Origin: an uncultured Lachnospiraceae bacterium
GTDB lineage: Bacteria > Bacillota > Clostridia > Lachnospirales > Lachnospiraceae
Direction of reading: 5' to 3'
Length of the DNA: 33,150 nucleotides
NCBI GenBank assembly: GCA_947175035.1
Contig: CAMWLG010000039.1
Span: forward strand, 1-33,150
Shown: piece by piece, positions 14,221 to 22,363 of the stretch
Position numbering within the stretch: the stretch's first letter is position 1
How the letters are laid out: every line of letters starts with the position of its first letter
Notes under the pieces: model-generated
The model's input: only the letters and a program-made list of their open reading frames with translations
The model's database searches: none
Told to the model about the DNA's origin: nothing
Made by a program: the position numbers and the translations under genes

Positions 14221-16023
14221 TTACAATTTGAACTGCTTCGTGTCCTGACTCTGGCGATTACTCAAATCCACCAACGTTTGGGTATCCTGGTTACAGCTTG
14301 CAATGCTTTCCGACAACATCTGCATGCTGGCATTGGTCTCCTGCATGGACGCCGCATTTTGCTCCACCACACTGGCAAGAGAAGTCATGGCCTCGCCCAC
14401 GGTAGACTTCAGGGTATCAAGCACAACCGTCTGCTCCCCAATCTCCTTCGCTGCATTGCTTACGGACTGAATCTCCTGATAAAGATGCTGGAACGCATTC
14501 TTGGTGAATTCCAATTTCTCCTTCTGCTCCTCCACTCCTTGATTCACCTCATTCATCTCGGAGACAGAGCTTCCCACATTTTGAATCAGTTCTGTGGCGA
14601 TTCGTTCGATTTCCTCTGCACTGTTGGCGGACTGGTCTGCCAGTTTCATGATTTCCTCCGCCACAACCGCAAAGCCTCTTCCCGCTTCACCTGCCCTGGC
14701 AGCCTCAATGCTGGCGTTCAAGGACAACAGATTGGTCTGTTCCGCCATATCCTTGATGATCGTCACCGCCTTGTTGATATGGTCGGCCGACTCGTTATTT
14801 TTGATGGTTTGCTGGTAAACAACATCTATCGCGCCCGTGGTTTTCTCTGTGATATTATACAACCCGTCAATGCTGTCTATCGCCTCTTTGGAATAGTTCA
14901 TCATACTTTCCACAGAAGCATCAAGACTGACTGCATCCGTCTTCTCCTGGTCAATGACATTTCCAAGCTCTATCACCTTATTGTTGACCACCTCCGTCTC
15001 CGATGCCTGCTCCGTGGCGGCATAGGTCAACTCATCCACAGCTTTGTTGATATTGCCGATCGTTATATTGATATCCTCAAACTTCTTGCCAAAATTCTCA
15101 CTGCACGACTGCAGCATAGAACTGCTCTCAATCACGGAAGTGATCATCTTCGTCAGGGAGTTCTTCACTGCGTTGGTAGAGCGGGCAATGTTGCCAACCT
15201 CGTCTGCTCTATGTAATAGCTTGGCGTCAACAGTAAAGGTGAGGTCACCCTCCGCCGCCCTGCGCAAATCCGCATCAACCTGTTTGATTCCGTTTACAAG
15301 GCTCTGCCCAAAAATCCATGAACCGATAATGCCGATCACCACGATGACAACAGCAATTATGATATAAAAAATTATCATATGGCGGAAATTAGCAGAAATC
15401 ACCGCCTCCTGCGCCTCAATGGTCATCTGCATATCATCCACATAATTGCCTGTGGTGATCACCCAGCCCCAAGGCTCAAACATTTCCGAGTAGGCAACCT
15501 TTGGCGCAACGGTCACTCCGTCAGCCTTCGTGAAGGAAAATTGATTATAACCGCCCCCCGCCTGCGCTGACTTCATAATGCTCTGGATAATCATCACGCC
15601 GTCCGGATCCTTCAGCTCGTATCGGTTATTGCCCTCCTGCTCAGGCAGAATCGGGTGCATGACAAGATTGTAGTCCGTGTCGTCAATCCACATATAACCC
15701 GAACCGTCGTCCCGATAGCGCATGCCCCGTATCACTTCCTTTGCCGCTTCCTTCGCCTGCGCCTCTGTCATCTCCCCGCTTACAGACATGTCATAGTAAC
15801 CCTGCACTATGGCGATGGCTGCTTGGATCTGAGATTTGATCTCTGTGCGATAGCCCGCATCCATGGCACCTTCATAGCCGGAACTGGATTCCTTCATGGA
15901 TTGATTTAAGACAAGAATCCCTGTCGCCCCCAGTCCCACTGTCGCAAGCAATACCAGCGCCAGCGAGAACATCACCATGGTCAATGCAAGACTTTTTGTG
16001 TTTTCTTTCTTTTGCTCCTCCAT
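14221..16023 (-). CDS. Methyl-accepting chemotaxis protein with single Cache sensor domain
   Basis: A 600-residue transmembrane chemoreceptor. The first membrane helix is about 13-36. The extracytoplasmic segment (about 45-205) carries single-Cache signatures [18 protein letters not shown] and [18 protein letters not shown]. The second helix is about 216-240, then a HAMP domain and the long coiled-coil signalling domain, with the conserved tip [20 protein letters not shown] followed by [11 protein letters not shown]. The C-terminus has no CheR/CheB tether pentapeptide. Cache domains of this class usually bind small acids or amino acids, but the ligand cannot be read from sequence. An AAGGA site lies 6 nt before ATG 16023 and a promoter at 16069-16096. 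No other chemotaxis gene is in the window, so it must signal to a CheA encoded elsewhere. Confidence 0.95.
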   Translation of the reverse strand: MEEQKKENTKSLALTMVMFSLALVLLATVGLGATGILVLNQSMKESSSGYEGAMDAGYRTEIKSQIQAAIAIVQGYYDMSVSGEMTEAQAKEAAKEVIRGMRYRDDGSGYMWIDDTDYNLVMHPILPEQEGNNRYELKDPDGVMIIQSIMKSAQAGGGYNQFSFTKADGVTVAPKVAYSEMFEPWGWVITTGNYVDDMQMTIEAQEAVISANFRHMIIFYIIIAVVIVVIGIIGSWIFGQSLVNGIKQVDADLRRAAEGDLTFTVDAKLLHRADEVGNIARSTNAVKNSLTKMITSVIESSSMLQSCSENFGKKFEDINITIGNINKAVDELTYAATEQASETEVVNNKVIELGNVIDQEKTDAVSLDASVESMMNYSKEAIDSIDGLYNITEKTTGAIDVVYQQTIKNNESADHINKAVTIIKDMAEQTNLLSLNASIEAARAGEAGRGFAVVAEEIMKLADQSANSAEEIERIATELIQNVGSSVSEMNEVNQGVEEQKEKLEFTKNAFQHLYQEIQSVSNAAKEIGEQTVVLDTLKSTVGEAMTSLASVVEQNAASMQETNASMQMLSESIASCNQDTQTLVDLSNRQSQDTKQFKL

Positions 16024-16068
16024 TTTACATCCTTACCTCCCATACACAAGCTTTTCTTCTCACAATTA

Positions 16069-16096
16069 ATTATATACCTTACGCAAAAAAAGTAAA
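16069..16096 (-). promoter_or_regulatory. Promoter of the chemoreceptor gene
   Basis: On the minus strand TTTACT (16091-16096) and a perfect TATAAT (16069-16074), 16 nt apart, lie about 45 nt before ATG 16023 in the AT-rich 113-nt gap after miaA. The boxes resemble a sigma-A promoter; I did not see the sigma-28 motif often found before chemoreceptor genes. Confidence 0.5.
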
Positions 16097-16136
16097 GAAT
16101 ATATTGTCATCAAATTTAGCCTTTCCAAAATACCAT

Positions 16137-17105
16137 TTATATGATTCCCTTCTCACAAATCTGCCCCAACATAAATTCCAGCATCGCCTCTTCAGGATTC
16201 TCCCCGTGGAACGCCTGCCTGTCCACCCAAATAACGTCCGCCTCCCGGCGAAACCAGGTAAGCTGTCTCTTGGCAAAATGTCTTGTATCCCGTTTTATGA
16301 GATAGACAGCCTCCTCCAAGCTGCATTCCCCCTCCAAATAATCCAATATTTCCTTATAGCCCAAGCCCTGCATGGCGGTCTGCCCCCGCCGGCAGCCCAT
16401 CTGGCGAAGCTTCTCCACCTCCTCCACAAGCCCCTGCTCCAACATCAGATCCACTCTTTGTTCTATGCGTTTGTATAGTCTCTCCCGCTCATCATTTAAC
16501 ACAAAATAGCAGGCATTGTATGCGTTTTCCCGCTGACGTTCCCTCGCGTTATGCTCGGAGATCGGCTGCCCTGTGAGATGATAATATTCCAGGGCGCGAA
16601 TGACCCGCTTGACATTCCCCGCCGGAATTGCCTCCGCCGAAGCCTTGTCCACCTCCATCAGCATCTGATGCAAGTGTTCCGCCCCACGGTCCCCGGCAAG
16701 CTGTTCCAACTCCTTACGATATCCGTCATCCTCCTCATTTTCCGTAAAATCAATATCCCGAAGCACCGCCTGAATATAGAACCCCGTTCCCCCTGCAAGA
16801 ATCGGAACATGCCCTCTCTCATAAATTCCCGACAGACATTCCTTGCATTTCTGTTGAAACACCATCACATTGAAATCTTCCCAAGGCTCCAACATATCAA
16901 TTAAATGATGAGGAATCCCCTGCATCTCCTCCTGTGTAATCTTGGCGGAACCGATATCCATATGGCGATAAACCTGCATGGAATCCGCCGATATGATCTC
17001 ACCGCCCACAGCCTTCGCCAGCGAGATGGAGAGTGCGGTCTTTCCCACCGCCGTTGGGCCCGCCAGGATCACTAACGGGGGCTTAAATCCATCTTTTTTT
17101 CCCAT
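16137..17105 (-). CDS. miaA: tRNA dimethylallyltransferase MiaA
   Basis: MiaA transfers the dimethylallyl group to A37 of tRNAs that read UNN codons. The 322-residue protein starts with the P-loop VILAGPTAVGKTALSISLAK (12-31), followed by IISADSMQVYRHMDIGSAK and the tRNA-binding FYIQAVLRDIDF, with family strings AGNVKRVIRALEYY and KRDTRHFAKRQLTWFRR near the C-terminus. Two starts are possible: ATG 17111, only 2 nt after AGGAA, and ATG 17105, with AGGA 7 nt upstream; the second is preferred. The gap to the mutL stop is about 9 nt, so it is the last gene of the mutS-mutL operon, an order common in Firmicutes. Confidence 0.95.
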   Translation of the reverse strand: MGKKDGFKPPLVILAGPTAVGKTALSISLAKAVGGEIISADSMQVYRHMDIGSAKITQEEMQGIPHHLIDMLEPWEDFNVMVFQQKCKECLSGIYERGHVPILAGGTGFYIQAVLRDIDFTENEEDDGYRKELEQLAGDRGAEHLHQMLMEVDKASAEAIPAGNVKRVIRALEYYHLTGQPISEHNARERQRENAYNACYFVLNDERERLYKRIEQRVDLMLEQGLVEEVEKLRQMGCRRGQTAMQGLGYKEILDYLEGECSLEEAVYLIKRDTRHFAKRQLTWFRREADVIWVDRQAFHGENPEEAMLEFMLGQICEKGII

Positions 17106-17114
17106 ATCCATTTC

Positions 17115-19238
17115 CTACACAATCCGCTTGAATTTCTTTTCCATCTCATACTTGGTCATGGTGATGATCGTGGGTCTTCCGTGGGGGCAGTTGTAAGGAT
17201 TCTCCAAAGTCAAAAGCTCGTCTATGAGCCGTTGCGCCTCGGCGTGGCTCAGGCGGTTGTTTCCCTTCACCGCTGCCTTACAGGACATGGAAGCTATTTT
17301 TTCCTCAATCACCTGAAAGCTCCCCCTGCTCACGCCGGAATCCAACTCGTCAAGCACCTCAAGGAACATCTCCCGCTCGCTGCAGCCATAAAGATCCACG
17401 GGAACGCTGCGAAGGGCATACTCACTTCCACCAAATGCCTCAATCTCAAAACCAAGCTGCACAAAGGTCTCCATATATTCCTGCAGCAGCAATTCCTCCT
17501 GTGCGGACAGACTGACGATCACCGGAGGCATCAACGTTTGCGACACCACACTTTTCTCCCGGAACTGCTGCATCAGACGCTCATATTTCACCTTCTCGTG
17601 GGCTGCATGTTGATCAATAATAAACAGCTTGTCCTCAAACTGCACCATCCAGTAAGTGTCGAATACCTGCCCGATAATGTGGTACCGACTGCGGTTCTCC
17701 ACAGAAAGCAGCTTTTCCTCAAACAGATTCATTTGCTTGGTTTCCTGCACCGGTTGATCTTGGAGGGGTTCCGCCTGTATGATATCTGTCGGCACGATAC
17801 TTGTCTGTACCTCAGGCAATGATATCTCATCCATTGACCCTTCCTGAAAAAACACTTCCTCCTTAGCCTCTGGAACCTTGTCCATCTCCTGCACTGAAGG
17901 CGTTGCCACTATCTCCGCTCCTGCCTGCGGCACAGCTGCAGCAGGCGCTGACTTTCCATAATCTGCCTGCAATTTTGACACTTTCCCTGCAAATTCCTGC
18001 ATTTCGCCTGCATTTTCCGTCGATTTTACCCGCTCCCAAACAGGATTTTGCATAAAATCCTGCGCTTTTGCATTTTTATACAAACCAGGGACTTCCGTCT
18101 GATAATTGGATTCCTCCATCACCCTGTAAGCAGCCCCGCGCTTTTGCTCAAAAGGCTCCGGCGTGGGTATCTTCTGCCGCGCCACTTGCTCCTGCCGCTC
18201 GGCCTGCCGCTTTGCCTTCTCATCCTCCAGCACCGCTTCAGGTATCATCTCATGATTTTTCAGGGTGTCATGCACCACGCCAGAGAGCATCTTGCTGAAA
18301 GTAATCCCATCGCTGAAACGCACATCCATCTTGGTGGGATGCACATTCACATCCACCTGACCAGCGTCCATGGTAATATGCAGCACACACAAAGGAAATT
18401 TGTGCTGCATCAGATATTCCCGATATCCCTCCTCGATTGCTCTGGCAATCACATTGCTCTTGATAAATCGTCCGTTGATAAAATAAATCTCAAAATTGCG
18501 GTTGGAACGCACCAACACAGGCTTCCCCAGATATCCCTCGACCTTGTTGCCGTTCTGTTCCAACTGGATGGGCACCAGCGAAGCCGCCACGTCCCTCCCA
18601 TAAATGCGATAGATGACCTCCTTTAAATCCCCGCTCCCCGAAGTATGGAACCGCACCTGGCTCCCCATCTGGAACTTAAAGGAGATATCCGGCCTGGACA
18701 GCGCTAAATGCTCCATCAGATCCGCAATATAGCCGCCCTCCGTCGCAGGCAGCTTTAGGAACTTCCTTCTCACGGGCGTATTGAAAAAAAGATTCCGCAC
18801 CACGAAGGTTGTGCCATCCGGCGCTCCCACCTCAGCAAACTCCTTCTCCACTGCCCCCTCCAGCACGATTCTGTTGCCTGTCAGACTATCCGCGGTCTTG
18901 GTGATCACCTCCACCTTCGCCACCGCTGCGATGCTTGACAATGCCTCGCCGCGAAATCCGAGGCTGGAAACCCGTATCAAATCCTCCGCATGTTCGATCT
19001 TGCTGGTGGCATGGCGCAGAAAGGCCTGTCGAATCTGGTCTTTTTCCATGCCGCCCCCGTTGTCCGTGACCCTAATAAACTCTATGCCGCCGTCCTTGAT
19101 CTCTACCGTGACCGCCGACGCCCCTGCGTCAATGGCGTTTTCCACCAATTCTTTCACCACGCTGGAAGGCCGCTCTACCACCTCGCCCGCAGCGATTTTA
19201 TCTATGGTTTCTGAATCAAGTACATGTATCTGCGCCAT
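17115..19238 (-). CDS. mutL: DNA mismatch repair protein MutL (endonuclease type)
   Basis: MutL couples mismatch recognition by MutS to strand removal. The N-terminal GHKL ATPase carries IAAGEVVERPSSVVKELVEN (15-34), the DNGGGM loop, and LGFRGEALSSIAAV. The linker (about 335-515) is long and low in conservation. The C-terminal endonuclease domain has DQHAAHE (542-548), SCKAAVKGN and CPHGRP (684-689), the metal-site signatures of MutL nickases in bacteria lacking MutH. A separate QMNLF (502-506) at the linker end matches the beta-clamp-binding consensus. Length (707) is somewhat above usual because of the linker. GGAGAGGAG precedes ATG 19238, 32 nt after the 82-codon gene. Confidence 0.97.
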   Translation of the reverse strand: MAQIHVLDSETIDKIAAGEVVERPSSVVKELVENAIDAGASAVTVEIKDGGIEFIRVTDNGGGMEKDQIRQAFLRHATSKIEHAEDLIRVSSLGFRGEALSSIAAVAKVEVITKTADSLTGNRIVLEGAVEKEFAEVGAPDGTTFVVRNLFFNTPVRRKFLKLPATEGGYIADLMEHLALSRPDISFKFQMGSQVRFHTSGSGDLKEVIYRIYGRDVAASLVPIQLEQNGNKVEGYLGKPVLVRSNRNFEIYFINGRFIKSNVIARAIEEGYREYLMQHKFPLCVLHITMDAGQVDVNVHPTKMDVRFSDGITFSKMLSGVVHDTLKNHEMIPEAVLEDEKAKRQAERQEQVARQKIPTPEPFEQKRGAAYRVMEESNYQTEVPGLYKNAKAQDFMQNPVWERVKSTENAGEMQEFAGKVSKLQADYGKSAPAAAVPQAGAEIVATPSVQEMDKVPEAKEEVFFQEGSMDEISLPEVQTSIVPTDIIQAEPLQDQPVQETKQMNLFEEKLLSVENRSRYHIIGQVFDTYWMVQFEDKLFIIDQHAAHEKVKYERLMQQFREKSVVSQTLMPPVIVSLSAQEELLLQEYMETFVQLGFEIEAFGGSEYALRSVPVDLYGCSEREMFLEVLDELDSGVSRGSFQVIEEKIASMSCKAAVKGNNRLSHAEAQRLIDELLTLENPYNCPHGRPTIITMTKYEMEKKFKRIV

Positions 19239-19270
19239 CCGTCTCCTCTCCTTTTTTGAAAATCTTTCTC

Positions 19271-19519
19271 TTACCCACTATAACCTTTCCAATGGACTTG
19301 AAAACACTTTTCCACATCTCTGTCATAGATATATTGGGCTTGCATTTCATCCTCTATAATGTTCCAATGATACATTCTGCATAATAACGGCACAAAATTA
19401 TCCTCTTGTCTATCATAAAGACTCTCTATATTTTTGATCTGTAATTCAAATTCTTCAAAAGAAATCTTAGGACCATATAATAATACATTGCCTTTATAAT
19501 ATTCTATTTCAACCACCAT
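19271..19519 (-). CDS. Uncharacterised 82-residue protein between mutS and mutL
   Basis: I do not recognise this family. The product is small, soluble and acidic, with many Tyr, Glu and Asp residues, an early strand pair (EIEYYKGNVLLYGPKIS), a helical middle (SFEEFELQIKNIESLYD) and a Trp/His-containing end. Reasons to believe it is a gene: AGAGGG precedes ATG 19519 with sensible spacing, it lies 22 nt after the mutS stop and 32 nt before mutL on the same strand, and the flanking intervals are operon-like. Its DNA looks clearly more AT-rich than mutS and mutL. Function unknown; the position invites, but does not prove, a link to mismatch repair. Confidence 0.7.
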   Translation of the reverse strand: MVVEIEYYKGNVLLYGPKISFEEFELQIKNIESLYDRQEDNFVPLLCRMYHWNIIEDEMQAQYIYDRDVEKCFQVHWKGYSG

Positions 19520-19541
19520 AGAAAGTCCCTCTAATTCAGCC

Positions 19542-22211
19542 TCACAACGACCAACGGTTCTTTATTTTATTCTGCAGGCGGTACAATGTATTTAACGCAT
19601 CCAACGGTGTCATGATGGAGATATCCGCCTCCATCAATTCCTTCAAGACATCCTCGTCAGTCACTGTGTCAAAAAGTGACATCTGCGCCATATCCACCTC
19701 ATCATATTGTATCTTTCGCCCTGAGGACGTTCTCTTGTCACTGCTTTCCTTGGTATCCACAGCAATGCTCTGTACCTTCTCCGTGATATCATTGTCCGAA
19801 AGCTGATCAGCAATCTCCTTGGCACGGTCTATGACCATGTCAGGCACCCCTGCCAGCTTTGCCACCTGAATACCATAGCTCCTGTCAGCGCCACCCTTCA
19901 CAATCTTTCTGAGGAACACGATATCATCCCCGCATTCTTTCACGGCGATACAGTAATTATTCACATTGTTCATCTTACCCTCAAGCTCTGTCAGCTCATG
20001 ATAATGGGTGGCAAAAAGAGTCTTTGCCCCAAGGATCTTGCGGTTGCTGATGTGCTCGATCACCGCCCACGCGATCGAGAGCCCGTCAAAGGTAGAGGTT
20101 CCCCGTCCGATTTCATCCAAAATCAACAGACTGTTGGAGGTAGCATTGCGGAGGATATTCGCCACTTCGTTCATCTCCACCATAAAGGTAGACTGTCCGC
20201 TTGCCAGATCGTCCGAGGCTCCCACCCGGGTAAAAATCCTGTCCACAATCCCTACATTTGCGGACTTTGCAGGCACAAAACACCCAATCTGCGCCATGAG
20301 CACAATCAATGCCGACTGCCGCATATAGGTGGACTTTCCCGCCATGTTAGGTCCCGTGATCACACTGATGCAATGCTTTCCGTTGTCCAGAAAGGTGTCA
20401 TTGGCAATGAATAAATCATTGGTGATCATCTGCTCCACCACGGGATGACGCCCCGCCGTAATATCGATAATCCCCTTTTCATTCAGTTTGGGACGTACAT
20501 AGCGATTGCGCTCCGCCACCACGCTCAGAGAGGCAAAAACATCCAGTCTTGCGATTGCCTTTGCCGTCCGCTGAATGCGCTCTATCTCCAATGCAATGGA
20601 ATCCCTGATTTTACAAAACAACTCATATTCCAAGTTCTGCAGCTTGTCCTCTGCATTTAAAATCGTGTCCTCCAACTCCTTCAATCTAGGGGTTGTATAA
20701 CGCTCGGCATTCGCCAAGGTCTGTTTGCGCACATAATCCTCCGGCACCAGATTCTTATAAGAATTCGTCACCTCAAAATAATACCCGAACACCTTATTGT
20801 ACTTGATACGCAGGTTCTTAATCCCCGTGCGCTCCCTGTCCTGCTCCTCCAATTGCGCCAGCCAGTCCTTGCCGTCCCGCTTTGCACTGCGCAGCATATC
20901 TATGGTCTCGTCAAAACCGTCCTTAATCATGCCTCCCTCACGGATGGTGATGGGCGGTTCCTCCTCAATCGCTTTTAAAATCAACTGATAGATATCCTCA
21001 AGTCCGTCCATCTCCTCCTGTACCGATTGCAGCTCCTCCTTGGCAAAGGCTTTCAGGACAGTCTTGATATGAGGCAGCATCTCCAGGGAATTCCGAAAGG
21101 CAATCAAATCCCTCGGATTGGCGGTCTTATAAGTCACCTTTGACAACAATCTCTCCATATCATAAATGGGATTCAGATATTCTCTGATCTCATCCCTTGA
21201 GACACTATCCTTGTTTAACTCCTCAATGGCGTCCAGCCGTTTCTCCATGTCCTCCTTGTTGATCAAGGGCTGCTCAATATAACTGCGAAGCAGCCGCCCG
21301 CCCATAGCTGTCTTGGTCTTGTCCAAAACCCATAGTAGAGACCCTCTTTTCTGCTTCTCCCGCAAAGTCTCTGTCAGCTCCAGATTCCTTCTTGTGGAGC
21401 TGTCAAGCAGCATATACTTGCTGGTGAGATAGGGAGAAATATGGGTAAAATGCTCTAAGCTGCTCTTCTGGGTCTCGTATAGATATTGCAAAAGCGCCCC
21501 CGCCGCAATCATGCCGATGGGAAAGTCCTCAATGCCAAGCCCAATCAAGGTATTCACCTTAAAATGCTTAAGCAGCGCCTTATTACATCCGTCGTCATCA
21601 AACACATGGGGTTCCAAGGCATTCACAGAAATATGCAGCCTCCCCCGCAGATCATCCACATCTGCTCCGCTGACCAAAAAAGCATCATTACAAATAATTT
21701 CCGAAGGCTCATATTTCATCAGCTCATCCATCAGCCGCCTTAAATCTTCTACCTCCGTCACATAATAATCCCCTGTGGTGACATCCGCCGCCGAAAGCCC
21801 GATCCCCTCCGGCGTATATGTAATGCACATCAAAAAATTATTCTTGGACTCCTCCAAAGACTGCATATTCAGATTGGTTCCCGGAGTGACAATACGCACA
21901 ATATCCCGCTTTACCAGCCCTTTTGCCAGCTTGGGGTCCTCCAATTGTTCACAGATTGCCACCTTATATCCCCGGCTTACCAGTTTGGTGAGATACCCCT
22001 CCACCGCGTGATAAGGAACACCGCACATGGGAGCCCGCTCGTCCTGCCCGCAGGCTCTCCCCGTCAAGGTCAGCTCCAGTTCCTTGGAGACCGTCTTAGC
22101 ATCCTCAAAAAACATCTCATAGAAGTCTCCCAGACGATAAAATAATATACAGTCCGGACACTGCTTCTTGGTTTCCATATATTGCTGCATCATGGGAGTT
22201 AATTCCGACAC
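19542..22211 (-). CDS. mutS: DNA mismatch repair protein MutS
   Basis: MutS recognises mismatches and signals through ATP to MutL. With start GTG 22211 (AGGAG 8 nt upstream) the protein is 889 residues and begins SELTPMMQQYMETK, as family members do. The mismatch-wedging motif is FYE (30-32) in LGDFYEMFF. The ATPase has Walker A GPNMAGKSTYMRQ (from residue 620), Walker B LLILDEIGRGTSTFDG and the signature THYHELTELE. The C-terminus keeps the dimerising region ending NTLYRLQNKIKN. A longer frame from an ATG at 22304 would add 31 residues of non-MutS sequence and would start above the predicted transcription start, so it is rejected. First gene of mutS-ORF82-mutL-miaA. Confidence 0.97.
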   Translation of the reverse strand: MSELTPMMQQYMETKKQCPDCILFYRLGDFYEMFFEDAKTVSKELELTLTGRACGQDERAPMCGVPYHAVEGYLTKLVSRGYKVAICEQLEDPKLAKGLVKRDIVRIVTPGTNLNMQSLEESKNNFLMCITYTPEGIGLSAADVTTGDYYVTEVEDLRRLMDELMKYEPSEIICNDAFLVSGADVDDLRGRLHISVNALEPHVFDDDGCNKALLKHFKVNTLIGLGIEDFPIGMIAAGALLQYLYETQKSSLEHFTHISPYLTSKYMLLDSSTRRNLELTETLREKQKRGSLLWVLDKTKTAMGGRLLRSYIEQPLINKEDMEKRLDAIEELNKDSVSRDEIREYLNPIYDMERLLSKVTYKTANPRDLIAFRNSLEMLPHIKTVLKAFAKEELQSVQEEMDGLEDIYQLILKAIEEEPPITIREGGMIKDGFDETIDMLRSAKRDGKDWLAQLEEQDRERTGIKNLRIKYNKVFGYYFEVTNSYKNLVPEDYVRKQTLANAERYTTPRLKELEDTILNAEDKLQNLEYELFCKIRDSIALEIERIQRTAKAIARLDVFASLSVVAERNRYVRPKLNEKGIIDITAGRHPVVEQMITNDLFIANDTFLDNGKHCISVITGPNMAGKSTYMRQSALIVLMAQIGCFVPAKSANVGIVDRIFTRVGASDDLASGQSTFMVEMNEVANILRNATSNSLLILDEIGRGTSTFDGLSIAWAVIEHISNRKILGAKTLFATHYHELTELEGKMNNVNNYCIAVKECGDDIVFLRKIVKGGADRSYGIQVAKLAGVPDMVIDRAKEIADQLSDNDITEKVQSIAVDTKESSDKRTSSGRKIQYDEVDMAQMSLFDTVTDEDVLKELMEADISIMTPLDALNTLYRLQNKIKNRWSL

Positions 22212-22257
22212 GTTTTCCACTCCTGTTCTTATGTATTCCAGTTGCGACTCTGCGCAA

Positions 22258-22292
22258 ATAAGCGGATGCACAAAACCTATGCATCCGCTTAT
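22258..22292. promoter_or_regulatory. 13-bp perfect inverted repeat at the mutS transcription start
   Basis: ATAAGCGGATGCA (22258-22270) and its exact complement TGCATCCGCTTAT (22280-22292) flank a 9-nt spacer. The repeat abuts the -10 box of the predicted mutS promoter and covers about -1 to +30, so it could be an operator, a 5' mRNA stem-loop, or a terminator for the giant gene upstream. On the minus strand only TTTGCG follows, a poor U tract. Confidence 0.6.
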
Positions 22293-22321
22293 ATCGTACC
22301 ACAAAATATTGTTGTTGTAAA
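22293..22321 (-). promoter_or_regulatory. Predicted mutS operon promoter
   Basis: On the minus strand TTTACA (22316-22321) and TACGAT (22293-22298) are separated by exactly 17 nt. The start site would fall near 22286, leaving a leader of about 75 nt before the GTG of mutS. Confidence 0.5.
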
Positions 22322-22363
22322 CCTAAATGCGCATACCGTCACTTGCCGACTTGGTACACCATA

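Noticed and set aside
14128..15216. Plus-strand open frame of 362 codons
   Set aside because: It is wholly antisense to the chemoreceptor gene, has no family features and no Shine-Dalgarno sequence; it is a shadow of the coding strand.
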